Shown piece by piece: positions 35,535 through 44,624 of a stretch of DNA of 64,000 nt; within the stretch, counting starts at the first letter, position 1, and every line of letters begins with the position of its first letter. A program made the translations under genes and the position numbers. Below the pieces are notes generated by a model, which saw only the letters and a program-made list of their open reading frames with translations, was not told the DNA's origin and ran no database searches. The stretch is from Oscillospiraceae bacterium (GTDB lineage: Bacteria; Bacillota; Clostridia; Oscillospirales; Ruminococcaceae): assembly GCA_009783205.1 (NCBI GenBank), contig WRHO01000001.1:1-64000 (forward strand), given 5' to 3'.

Positions 35535-37103
35535 TCACTTACCGGATTTTTTACTGCGGACTAAGAGAAGGATTATTCCGCCGACAATGAGAACCGCGCC
35601 GCCGACATAAAGTATGGTTGTACCTACGCCACCGGTGCCGGGTAACCAGGTTGTACGCTTATTTTCAACGTCGATTTTACTGTTAGTACCTTGATTTTCG
35701 CCCGCTACATCATAGCTGTAGATATAGCCGTGTTCACCCAACGAACCCGAAATAACAATTGTAATCGGCTCGCTCAAAGGGCTGTAGCCCGAAGGGGTTG
35801 TAACCTCGTGCAGATAATAGGTTCCTATATCGAGACCCTTTATAACTGCGCGACCGCCTTCTGCGGTTACAATATCAACATAATCCGTCTCTAAATCGTC
35901 AGATGTAGCCACCCTATAAATGTTTCTCGTAGAGCCGTTAAGACCGTTGCTGTCTGTTGCGGGTGAATAGTTTACCACGTTTATTATATCCTCTTCGACG
36001 TCTAATACCATATTCTTTGATAAAACAAATTTTACGCCCGACAATAAGGTGTCGCCGCTGAACTTATTGATATCAATTTCAAAGGTATATACTACCGTTT
36101 CCTCGGGGGGCGTCGTTGTTGTATCCGAGCTGTTGTTAGGGTCGTTGCTGTATTCGAGCGTAACCGAGTTGTTGTTTCCCGGCGCGCCTATAACCGCGTC
36201 CGCGTTGAGGTCGGCGGAATAGGTAATAATTATAGGCTGCCCTTTTTGGAAGGTTAAAAACTTTGTCGAATTAAAGGTTAAAGCAAATCCGTTAATGTCG
36301 GTTGTGTCTAAGGTGTAATCGGATGCCGTACAGGTGTAATCACCTACCGTAATCGCGATATCGCCGTTAAATGTAAGTCCCGAGGACATTGTGTCGGTAA
36401 CCTTATAGATGTAAGAGTCAAACCCCGCCGTGTTGGGTACTTCCGCACTTAATGTATAGTTTACCGTTCCGCCGATAAATTCGGTTTCCTTGTCCGAGGT
36501 TTTTGTGATTGTCGGGAAATCCATTTTTACCTTTACGTCGAGGTTCCCTCTGAAATCAAACGCGGGGTCAATCTCGGCGGCTGTGCCGTAATTGGTATTC
36601 ATTAATGACATAAAAGAGTAAGGGTCGTTATCGTCATCGTTGAGGCTTACCGCGCCGGTGATGAAGTAAAGACCGTGTACGGGTGGGGCGAAGGTAACAA
36701 CATTTGAGTCCTCGTCGTCAACGGTGTCGGTAGGCAAAATGTTGTTTAATTCGATGAAATTGAGCAACTCTCTTTCGAGCCGCACCAACGCGCCTTCATC
36801 TTCTGCATTTTCGTACAAGAAATCCTCGAGGCTTATTCCCGCGAACAAAGATGAGGTAAAGCCCGAAAAAGCGGAATTCAAATCGTAGCTGTACCCGCCG
36901 CTTCCGTCGGGGTCGGTTTTTAACGTAAAGAGCAAATATGCGTCTAATGTCTGACCCTTAAAGGTATGCGGTGATTCTGCCGTTATGGTGAGTTCCGCGG
37001 CACTTCCGGGGTCTGCCGAAATTGGCATAATCGCCAAAGAAAGCGCGAAAATCATTGTGAGCGCCAAGCTCAGGATTCTTAAGGTTTTTTTCGATTTTTT
37101 CAT
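35535..37103 (-). CDS. LPGTG major pilin subunit candidate
   Basis: 522 residues from the ATG at 37103, which follows AAAGGAG; a GTG nine bases earlier lies too close to that site. The layout is the same as for its downstream paralogue: signal peptide, N-terminal domain, isopeptide-type middle domain (TITKTSDKETEFIGGTVNYT), C-terminal Cna-B domain (TYYLHEVTTPSGYSPL) and WLPGTGGVG with a membrane helix. It is the first pilin in the operon and precedes a hairpin, which favours the role of main shaft subunit. That ranking is inferred. Confidence 0.85.
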   Translation of the reverse strand: MKKSKKTLRILSLALTMIFALSLAIMPISADPGSAAELTITAESPHTFKGQTLDAYLLFTLKTDPDGSGGYSYDLNSAFSGFTSSLFAGISLEDFLYENAEDEGALVRLERELLNFIELNNILPTDTVDDEDSNVVTFAPPVHGLYFITGAVSLNDDDNDPYSFMSLMNTNYGTAAEIDPAFDFRGNLDVKVKMDFPTITKTSDKETEFIGGTVNYTLSAEVPNTAGFDSYIYKVTDTMSSGLTFNGDIAITVGDYTCTASDYTLDTTDINGFALTFNSTKFLTFQKGQPIIITYSADLNADAVIGAPGNNNSVTLEYSNDPNNSSDTTTTPPEETVVYTFEIDINKFSGDTLLSGVKFVLSKNMVLDVEEDIINVVNYSPATDSNGLNGSTRNIYRVATSDDLETDYVDIVTAEGGRAVIKGLDIGTYYLHEVTTPSGYSPLSEPITIVISGSLGEHGYIYSYDVAGENQGTNSKIDVENKRTTWLPGTGGVGTTILYVGGAVLIVGGIILLLVRSKKSGK

Positions 37104-37193
37104 AGTAAACACTCCTTTTGTTTAAAATATATTTTTAGATGCTGCCTTATATATAAAATACACTTGTGGGTGTATATGTTTTTGTCACGGTTT

Positions 37194-38132
37194 TTAACTG
37201 ATAAATCCTATTGTTTTAAAAGGCCATACTCTGAGCAATGCGCCGCCTATAACGTCCTCAACATTGACAAACCCTATTTCCTTATGTCGGCTGTCGATTG
37301 AAACCAATCGGTTATCACCCACGACAAAAAAGTGTTTATCCGGCACCTGTAACGGAAACTTCATATCGTATTCGCCGCCGTGAACCTTAATATACGGCTC
37401 TTCAAACAATGTCCCGTTAAGCAAAAGCGACCCGTCCTCGGCAATATCGACCCAGTCGCCGCCGACGCCTATTACCCGCTTTACCAAAATGTCGTTTCCG
37501 TGGTGAAACGCAACTATATCGCGATGAATTATTTTTGAGAGCGTCACAAACACAATCGTTTCCCCTTCATTAAGGGTAGGAACCATGCTGTTTCGTTCGA
37601 TTTGAAACGTGGGGAGAAGAATGTTCGCTAAAAGCATAACCGTCGTCATAAAAACGATAACGACGCCTATTGCGCGAAAAGTCCGCTTCCGCATTTTGCT
37701 CGACGGGGTATCGTCTAAGCCGCCTTCCACAATAACCTGTTCAAGCTCCTCGATTTCATCTTCCATCTTTCCTTCGATTGCTTCGACTAATTTCAAACCG
37801 CTCTCCTGCTCTTCTTCCAACCGTCCTTTTAAAACTCCGACCAATTCGTGTTCCTTAATATACTTGTCGCCCAACTCGGATTCAATTGTTCCGACTAAGT
37901 GAAGCTCGTTTTCCCGCTCCTCGACCAAACGCTCCTTGAGTATTCCCACCAATTCGTGTTCCTTGTTCAGCTTATTTTCTAACTTATTCTCCCTTTCCAT
38001 CTCGTATTTGATATTATGCTCTAACGCCTTAATTTCCGCTTCCTTAAAGCGAAGTGCGTCTAAAAGCTCTTCTTTTGAAAGATTAGATAAATCTGATATG
38101 CCGGGTGCGCCGTTGATATTATCCCTTTCCAT
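37194..38132 (-). CDS. signal peptidase I with long N-terminal coiled coil
   Basis: 312 residues. The C-terminal half is type I signal peptidase: a membrane helix (about 153-175), Ser182 in ERNSMVPTL, Lys218 in ILVKRVIGVGGD, and GDNRLVSIDSRH. The first 140 residues are unusual: acidic-basic heptad helix with a 36-residue tandem duplication (KEHELVGILKERL at 57, KEHELVGVLKGRL at 93). That part should lie in the cytosol. It overlaps the adhesin stop by 14 bases. It is probably dedicated to processing or scaffolding pilin precursors during assembly. Confidence 0.85.
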   Translation of the reverse strand: MERDNINGAPGISDLSNLSKEELLDALRFKEAEIKALEHNIKYEMERENKLENKLNKEHELVGILKERLVEERENELHLVGTIESELGDKYIKEHELVGVLKGRLEEEQESGLKLVEAIEGKMEDEIEELEQVIVEGGLDDTPSSKMRKRTFRAIGVVIVFMTTVMLLANILLPTFQIERNSMVPTLNEGETIVFVTLSKIIHRDIVAFHHGNDILVKRVIGVGGDWVDIAEDGSLLLNGTLFEEPYIKVHGGEYDMKFPLQVPDKHFFVVGDNRLVSIDSRHKEIGFVNVEDVIGGALLRVWPFKTIGFIS

Positions 38133-41100
38133 TCGACCCGCCTCTCCTTATAACTACGGCGAACGCCGCAAAAATTAATATTATAACCGATGAAACAATC
38201 CATATAATGCCTTTACTTCCCGTCTCGGGTAAAATACGGTCGTGCGGTTCAATAACCGGCTCTAATTTATTGTACACATAAAAACCTTCAGACACAAACT
38301 CAAATTCTCTCCCGTTCAGTTCGAAATCGAGTTGTTCCTCCTCCTCCTCGGACATGATGTGTATAACAAAATATTTGTCCTTTTCGTTTTGATTCGTCGG
38401 AAGAATATATCCCTCCGGCGCGTCAATTTCTCTAATCAGGTAAACCGCCTTGTATTCCGGCGCGATTAAATCGCTGTCAAAGGTTGCGATTCCGTCCGTT
38501 CCGGTTGTTTTTGTCTGTACATAATAGAATATTCTTCCCCCCGCCAAAACTGGCTCGGGACAGCCCGTCATAAGCTCATAGCCCTCATAAGCGTCGTTTG
38601 TCTCGAGGGAAACATAAAGTTCAAATTCCGCACCGGCGAGCAAAATCTCCTTCTCGTCAACATCGGCCTTATACACCTTTACGGGCTGCGGAAGCGGAAC
38701 GGGTATTTCGGGCTCGGGTTCGGTGGTTACATCGGGTTCGTCGGGTTCGGGCGGCCCGAGCTTATTGCCTATACCGATACTGTTGTGAATCCAAATAACC
38801 GGTCTTCCGTGAAAATCGTCGTCCGAGTTAAACGAGAACAATGTTATCCCGTCGCCATCTTTTTGGTATCCTTCGGGCGGACTTATTTCAACGAGCGCGA
38901 ATATCTTTTTTATATGAGAGGTCAAATCTTGATTATTAAACTCGATTTTACCCGCTTCCCCAGACACCTTGCTCTCAATTCTGTAAAATGTTTCGCCTTC
39001 TATAATTATCTCGTCGTGGTCGGAGCCGTCGGGAAGCGCGTTCATGTAGAGCGCAAATTCTGCCCCCGAAAGTAAAAGGTTTTCAACCTCCTCATCAAAT
39101 TTTGTCATTGTTACAGTCATGCGCTTACCGCCGACATACGCGCCGCTTTGGGTCACTAAGAACACGTCCTCAAAGCTTAACGACGATATACCCGCTATAT
39201 CGACTCGGTTATATACGCGGTCTTCCTCACCCGCGGTTCCGTGAACATAGGTGTCGTATTCGACTTTTATCGGAACCCCGTCCGGAACGGTAAAAATAAT
39301 CTGCGTTTCGCCGGTTTCAAAAAGCTTTGCGAAGTTCACCCCCCAAGACGGGTCAACGTCAAGAAGGCTCGTTCTGTCTACCCACTTTCCGCCGCTTATC
39401 TCATACACCTTGAGCGTATCCATAAGTATGCCCAAATTACTGCTCATTGTATCGACGATATTATAGGTCGTTTCGCCAATCGCATATTGCTTTGAATCTT
39501 GATTGACAACAATTGAAAACGCCGCCACATTGCCCGATTTTGTGGTCATATTTTTTGTAATCGGGTTACTGTGATTAAAGTTGTCTTCGGCGTAAATAAT
39601 CGTGCCGCCCGAGGTATGTGAGTAAATATAGCTGTTGTTATAAACCCTGTCCGTATACTTTCCGTCTACCCAGGCTTCGGCAACCTCGCCCGCCGTATTC
39701 TTAGTAGCAACGCCTTTCATAGTGGTCGCATAATAACCGGTGGTGTTTGAAGCCGTGCCTATTGTCGGCGCGGTGAACGGAACCAAATACGTAACCTCAA
39801 TATCGACGTCACAAGAAAACGGCCACATTACGGCGGGGGTCGCGTTGCTGTAAGTGTTTATAGAGAATTGTAACGCGTTGTTTGTATTAAGATACACCTT
39901 GTAGGAATAACCCGCCAAAACCCCGGGAAGAGCAACCTGTTGCGCGGTCGCTTTTGTAAATTCAGTCGCCCCCTGCGACGCGGGGAGAACGCCCGGCTGT
40001 GTAAAGTCGAGTAAAACCGTTCCGTCGGCGGCATTTTTAATCACAATATGAAAATCTCTCGTTTGTTCGTGAGATATAGATTGTGCCTTTGAGTTATCTT
40101 TAGTTGCGGAGGTTGTTACGTGCCGCTCTAATTTGTCAAATATACCGATGCTTTGTACGCCGCCGTACTCGCCGCTCAAGCTCCCCGTTACGGTATATTC
40201 AATATAATCCTTCCCGTCAATTTCGACATACCCGTTTTCCTTATACATTTTATCTTTATTTGTGTTGGTATCTTTTATATACGTTTTTTGCGTGAGATAG
40301 GGAATCGTTCCTATATGCAAATCGTTTCCGTAAAACCCGCTGGGTATATAGTTATCAAAATCGACCTGTGTATAATAGGTTATCGAGCAAACATTAGGCG
40401 CCCAATTCTCGTCCATTTCGGGGAACCCTTGTCTCGCGTACCAGCCGTCGTTATACGTCTGGTCAAAGGTGTAGGAAAAGCTCCCGCCCAACCCTTCTGA
40501 CGGAATTTTCACCGTAATGGGGTTATTGTTATATTTTAAGCTTACGCCGCCCTCCTCTTTGTTTATTACAACCCCGTTGGCTATAGAAAGCTCAATATCC
40601 CCATAATATTTTTGGTTGGGATATTGTCCCAAAACGTCCGTAATGGTCTTACCCGCCAACGGAACGTCCCATATGTTCAACGTCCACATAATTCGACCGT
40701 CGGGAAGGGTTGTGTAGTTTGCCATAGAATTGCTGTAGGGCGTTTTTTTCATCCATGTGGAGTAGTCAACCGACGCGGTAGCCGACGATTCAACCGGAGT
40801 TTCCTCCGCCATTGCCGAGACCCAAGCCTTGTTGCTTATTGAGAAAAGGGTACCGCTTATCGTTCCCGCGGGTGTTCCGCCCGCGGGTGCGGGGACACCG
40901 TTTGCGCCGACATATTTTGCCTCAAGATAATCGGCGTTTATTTCATAAGTAACCTCAATCGTCTCGTTCGGGCCGAGAACAATCCCCGGAAATTCATATT
41001 TAAACCCGCCCTCGGGGAGTATTGTGAGATATGCCGGGTTAATCGGAACAAAAGCCGAGTCCGACGGGCCTTTATATTGTATGTTTTCATATTTTGTTCC

Positions 41101-41901
41101 GGGAACCGCCGTTCCCGTTTGGTCGTTAGCCGTATCGGTGAATACAATATCGTAAAGCTCCGTTTCGTTTGTGCCGAGTGCTTTTATTACGGATTTATAT
41201 GTCGCTTTTTTTGTCGCGCTGTTATAATCGCCTTTTTTTGTATTGGTTATACCGGCGTTAAGCCTTTCGACCTCAAACTCCAAGGTGATGTTTTCGCCGA
41301 ATTTCAATTGTTTCGTTCCGGGAGACCCCATAAACTCCGCCTCAATACTGACTAAAAATTCGACATTGACGTAATAATCTATAAAGTTTTCACCATCCGG
41401 CGTCGGGGAGCCGTCGTTTTGAATATCGTAAAACTTAGTTTCAATGTACCATGTTGCGCCGTCGTCGTCTGTCTTTATACTGTAAGTACCTATCAAAACC
41501 CTTTCTTCGCTGTATATCGGCTTATTTGCGGACGGCGCGGGAATTTTCATTCCTTCGGGGAGGTTGTATATTAAAACGCCGTCGTCGTTATACTCAAATT
41601 GAAACCGCGGGAACTCGCTCTCCGCAAAAGCAATATTAAATATATAATGATTTCCCAAATGATACGCGCTGATTGGGTTTCCCAACGAATCGGTCACGGT
41701 TACGTCCGTAATAAATTCCGCGAGGTCGGACGAAAAACCCGACCCGCTCTCGTTTCCGTCAATTGTCTTTGCGTTTTGTATAGTAAAATACACGAACAAA
41801 ACGCCCGCTATCAAACCGATAGAAGCAAGTGTTGCGAATATTTTTCTGTTGTGTTTTCTTATGCGGTTTCTTAGCCGCTCTAAACGAGAAGAGTTTTCCA
41901 A
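38119..41901 (-). CDS. LPETG pilus-tip adhesin candidate
   Basis: 1260 residues. The N-terminus is a signal-anchor type (basic cluster, then SIGLIAGVLFVYFT). A long region of isopeptide/adhesin-like beta domains follows, and two SpaA-like Cna-B domains near the end (KFDEEVENLLLSGAEFALYM..., KADVDEKEILLAGAEFELYV...) precede LPETGSKG, a membrane helix and a basic tail. The start is a TTG at 41901 with GAGG upstream; no ATG keeps the signal. First gene of the pilus operon and by far the longest, which is typical of a tip adhesin. The receptor is unknown. Confidence 0.8.
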   Translation of the reverse strand: MENSSRLERLRNRIRKHNRKIFATLASIGLIAGVLFVYFTIQNAKTIDGNESGSGFSSDLAEFITDVTVTDSLGNPISAYHLGNHYIFNIAFAESEFPRFQFEYNDDGVLIYNLPEGMKIPAPSANKPIYSEERVLIGTYSIKTDDDGATWYIETKFYDIQNDGSPTPDGENFIDYYVNVEFLVSIEAEFMGSPGTKQLKFGENITLEFEVERLNAGITNTKKGDYNSATKKATYKSVIKALGTNETELYDIVFTDTANDQTGTAVPGTKYENIQYKGPSDSAFVPINPAYLTILPEGGFKYEFPGIVLGPNETIEVTYEINADYLEAKYVGANGVPAPAGGTPAGTISGTLFSISNKAWVSAMAEETPVESSATASVDYSTWMKKTPYSNSMANYTTLPDGRIMWTLNIWDVPLAGKTITDVLGQYPNQKYYGDIELSIANGVVINKEEGGVSLKYNNNPITVKIPSEGLGGSFSYTFDQTYNDGWYARQGFPEMDENWAPNVCSITYYTQVDFDNYIPSGFYGNDLHIGTIPYLTQKTYIKDTNTNKDKMYKENGYVEIDGKDYIEYTVTGSLSGEYGGVQSIGIFDKLERHVTTSATKDNSKAQSISHEQTRDFHIVIKNAADGTVLLDFTQPGVLPASQGATEFTKATAQQVALPGVLAGYSYKVYLNTNNALQFSINTYSNATPAVMWPFSCDVDIEVTYLVPFTAPTIGTASNTTGYYATTMKGVATKNTAGEVAEAWVDGKYTDRVYNNSYIYSHTSGGTIIYAEDNFNHSNPITKNMTTKSGNVAAFSIVVNQDSKQYAIGETTYNIVDTMSSNLGILMDTLKVYEISGGKWVDRTSLLDVDPSWGVNFAKLFETGETQIIFTVPDGVPIKVEYDTYVHGTAGEEDRVYNRVDIAGISSLSFEDVFLVTQSGAYVGGKRMTVTMTKFDEEVENLLLSGAEFALYMNALPDGSDHDEIIIEGETFYRIESKVSGEAGKIEFNNQDLTSHIKKIFALVEISPPEGYQKDGDGITLFSFNSDDDFHGRPVIWIHNSIGIGNKLGPPEPDEPDVTTEPEPEIPVPLPQPVKVYKADVDEKEILLAGAEFELYVSLETNDAYEGYELMTGCPEPVLAGGRIFYYVQTKTTGTDGIATFDSDLIAPEYKAVYLIREIDAPEGYILPTNQNEKDKYFVIHIMSEEEEEQLDFELNGREFEFVSEGFYVYNKLEPVIEPHDRILPETGSKGIIWIVSSVIILIFAAFAVVIRRGGSNGKG

Positions 41902-41996
41902 AATTCTTAATACCTCTTAATTAATACAAAACTAATAAAAAAACCTATTGATAAACCTTTGCTGTGGGTTATCATATTTATACTGTCCCACGCTCA

Positions 41997-42025
41997 AGTA
42001 TAACACACATTATATATATTTGCAA
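41997..42025 (-). promoter_or_regulatory. promoter of the pilus operon
   Basis: On the minus strand TTGCAA (42020-42025) and TATACT (41997-42002) are 17 bases apart. Transcription would begin near 41990, leaving a leader of about 90 bases that contains a GTGGG/CCCAC hairpin. Confidence 0.7.
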
Positions 42026-42098
42026 GTATTAATTGAAAAATTTTTATAAAAATTCTTTCCATTTACAAAAAAATATATGAAAATTTAACAAATTTATG

Positions 42099-42127
42099 TT
42101 GACAATATAAATTATTAATGATATACT
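42099..42127 (+). promoter_or_regulatory. promoter of the NPKTG surface protein
   Basis: TTGACA (42099-42104), a 17-base spacer and TATACT (42122-42127). It is divergent from the pilus promoter in the same AT-rich gap. Confidence 0.8.
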
Positions 42128-42173
42128 GTTAATAATTCTTAAAAAGCAAAACACGAAAGGCGGTTTAAATATT

Positions 42174-43535
42174 ATGTACAAAAGAGTTTTATCACTATTG
42201 ATTGCGGTAACTATGATTTTCTCTCTCGCTACGGTTGTTTCGGCATCGGGTTCGGAGGAGTTAGTCGAGTGGGATTTTGAGTTAGGCGATTTTAACTGGG
42301 AGCTTGAAAACGGAGTCAGGGGTTGGAGTTCAAACGGAGTTTATGGCTTTGACGGCGATTTAAAGCTAAGCACGCTTTTAGAAGCAAAAGAGTTGGTGCT
42401 TGAGCTTTCCGAGTCCCCCGAGGGAAAGGCGGCGTCCTTCTCGCTACAATGGGCCGGAGACGGCAAAGTTGGGGCCGGAGACGGCAAAGTTGCACCGGGA
42501 ACCTTTGAAGTAATTGTTGATATTGCCGACGTTTATGACGAGGACACAAAAACAATAACCATTGATTTAGCAAAAGAAATCCAGGAACACTCGTATAAAG
42601 AGTTTGAAAAAAGCGAAAAATATTTACGTCTCGGCTTAAATTACCTCCCCAACGTAGACGCGCTTAGTATCGAAAAGGCTTACTTAAACGGGAAATCAAA
42701 AGCCTGTAACACCTGTAAAAAATTCCCCTGCGAATGTGCCGAGGAAAAATACTGGAAACTTGATTTAAAAGCTTTCACATGGGACAATGACGAAGCTAAG
42801 GGGTGGTACTCCGACGGCGCGGAGGGCGAGTCTCAGGATGCCGGGCCGCATAATACCGAGCTTGAGTTTAACGTGCTTATGAACGCTTTCGGCATCATTA
42901 TCGAAACCGACGGGATAGCCGAAGAAGGGGATGATTCGATTACTCTTAGCTGGGTAGGCGACACGAGAGCGACACGTTCGGGGTTCAGTATACCTTTAAA
43001 TAATGTACATGACGTGGTGGCTAAGAAAATGACGTTTGTGTTTGAAGAAACGTGGAATAATTTCAGAAAAAACACAAAATGGGCGGGAATCGGGTTCTCC
43101 TACCGACCAAATGTCGCCGCGCTCAATATCAAAAGCGCGACCTTGTTCGGCAAAGCCTGTGACAAACCCACCTGTAAAAGCAATAACGGCGACCCGCTCC
43201 CGTGTATATGCTCGAATATTACTCCGGAAGAAACAACTGCGGAAACAACTGCGGCAACCACCGAAAACACCAATGCAACAACGACGGGGAACAACACCAC
43301 CGCTCCTACAAATAACCCCACCGTTGCGCCGAGTAAAACTACTGCGCCCGTGTCCGGAACTACTGCGGCGTCCAACACGACCGGCGCAAACAACGCGGCA
43401 ACCACAACCCGCGTAACCACCACAAGAGCCGCCTCCGCCAACGATACGAACCCAAAAACGGGTGTTGCGTTCGCGATTGTCCCCGCGCTTATTGCGGGTC
43501 TCGGTGCGGTTGTATCGGGCAAGAAGAAAAAGTGA
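42174..43535 (+). CDS. NPKTG-anchored surface protein with two related beta domains
   Basis: 453 residues. A signal peptide is followed by two related carbohydrate-binding-like domains (about 30-175 and 193-327), each ending in a match such as RLGLNYLPNVDALSIEKAYLNG and GIGFSYRPNVAALNIKSATLFG. After each domain there is a Cys knuckle (CNTCKKFPCEC; CDKPTCKSNNGDPLPCIC). A Thr/Ala/Asn-rich linker leads to NPKTG, a hydrophobic helix and KKKK. NPKTG is a variant sorting signal. A 21-base tandem duplication lies inside the first domain. The gene has AAAGGCGG before the ATG. The function is probably surface adhesion or polysaccharide binding. Confidence 0.75.
   Translation: MYKRVLSLLIAVTMIFSLATVVSASGSEELVEWDFELGDFNWELENGVRGWSSNGVYGFDGDLKLSTLLEAKELVLELSESPEGKAASFSLQWAGDGKVGAGDGKVAPGTFEVIVDIADVYDEDTKTITIDLAKEIQEHSYKEFEKSEKYLRLGLNYLPNVDALSIEKAYLNGKSKACNTCKKFPCECAEEKYWKLDLKAFTWDNDEAKGWYSDGAEGESQDAGPHNTELEFNVLMNAFGIIIETDGIAEEGDDSITLSWVGDTRATRSGFSIPLNNVHDVVAKKMTFVFEETWNNFRKNTKWAGIGFSYRPNVAALNIKSATLFGKACDKPTCKSNNGDPLPCICSNITPEETTAETTAATTENTNATTTGNNTTAPTNNPTVAPSKTTAPVSGTTAASNTTGANNAATTTRVTTTRAASANDTNPKTGVAFAIVPALIAGLGAVVSGKKKK
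42451..42492 (+). repeat. 21-base in-frame tandem duplication
   Basis: Two copies of a 21-base unit (start GGCCGGAGACGGCAAAGTTG) encode AGDGKVG twice. The copies are near identical, suggesting a recent slippage event. Confidence 0.85.
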
Positions 43536-43550
43536 TTTAGGAACAGTTGC

Positions 43551-44624
43551 TTAGGAATCTCCAAGCAATTCACCGATAATCAAATTTGAAACTAAAAAGC
43601 CTTTTTGCGTGAGCGAAAGGCTTTTTTCGTTCAGCGTGATATATTCGGCAGAAAGTGTTTTTGCGCGTTGTGTCAAAAGCGTTCGTTCATCTATTGACAA
43701 TTTATGCAATTCGATTCCCTCGCTTAACCTCAACCCCAACATTATCCGCTCCTCAAATGTTCCCGGGTTGTCCTCGGTTGTGTAGGTGTTTTGAATCGGC
43801 GCGTTTATAAAGGCGTCTGTATCCCCCTTGACCGCAACGCGCTTCCCGTTAAAATAACCGTGCGCCGCCGCGCCCAAGCCTATATACTCCTCACAACGCC
43901 AATATTTTAGATTATGGCGACAAGGGTGACCGAAATTGCTTATTTCATATTGCGCGAACCCCTTGCGTTCCAAAAACCTCGCCACATTAATGTATAACGC
44001 CGCCACATCGTCATCGTCGAGCGTTACTTCGTTTTCATAAATGTATGCGGAAATATGCGTTATGCCGGGTAACGCAGTTATTGTATCGAGTTCGCGTTCA
44101 ACGTGCGGAAAGGTCTGTCCCGGGATTCCGAGCATAATATCCGCAGAAATGCTCAAAAAGCCGCACTCATACGCCGTTTTTATGGCGCATAGTGCCGCCT
44201 CGGCATTATGCCGCCTACCGATATTTTGCAGGATAGCGTTATCCAAGCTTTGTACCCCTATTGAAATGCGATTAACGCCCGCCCGCAAAAGCGTTTTTAA
44301 CATTTGCGGGTTTACGTCGTCGGGGTTTACTTCAATTGTAATTTCGGCGTCATTAGTGCGCGGCAAAATTGTGATAATTTCCGCAATTTCGTTGTGCAAA
44401 AGCGACGGCGTTCCGCCCCCGAAAAAAACCGTATCGAACAAAAGCCCTTGTCGAATTAATTCGCGGACATTGCGAATAACGGCGGATTTGTAAGAATCCG
44501 CCGTTATTTTGCTATACTTTACAGAATAAAAACGACAATATTTACATTTTGTAATGCAAAACGGTATATGAATATACAGCCCGAGCGTTTTTTCATTATG
44601 ACTGCCGTTTGTGTTCATATTCAT
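43551..44624 (-). CDS. hemW: radical SAM heme chaperone HemW
   Basis: About 357 residues from the ATG at 44624, which overlaps the kinase-like gene stop (ATGA); the longer frame uses a TTG inside that gene. The iron-sulfur motif is C23-x3-C27-x2-C30 (CITKCKYCRF), with GGGTPS, EVNPDD and GVQSLD following. The family was long called oxygen-independent coproporphyrinogen oxidase, but HemW inserts heme into proteins and lacks CPO activity. Last gene of the tubulin/GTPase operon, so probably an unrelated passenger. Confidence 0.9.
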   Translation of the reverse strand: MNMNTNGSHNEKTLGLYIHIPFCITKCKYCRFYSVKYSKITADSYKSAVIRNVRELIRQGLLFDTVFFGGGTPSLLHNEIAEIITILPRTNDAEITIEVNPDDVNPQMLKTLLRAGVNRISIGVQSLDNAILQNIGRRHNAEAALCAIKTAYECGFLSISADIMLGIPGQTFPHVERELDTITALPGITHISAYIYENEVTLDDDDVAALYINVARFLERKGFAQYEISNFGHPCRHNLKYWRCEEYIGLGAAAHGYFNGKRVAVKGDTDAFINAPIQNTYTTEDNPGTFEERIMLGLRLSEGIELHKLSIDERTLLTQRAKTLSAEYITLNEKSLSLTQKGFLVSNLIIGELLGDS

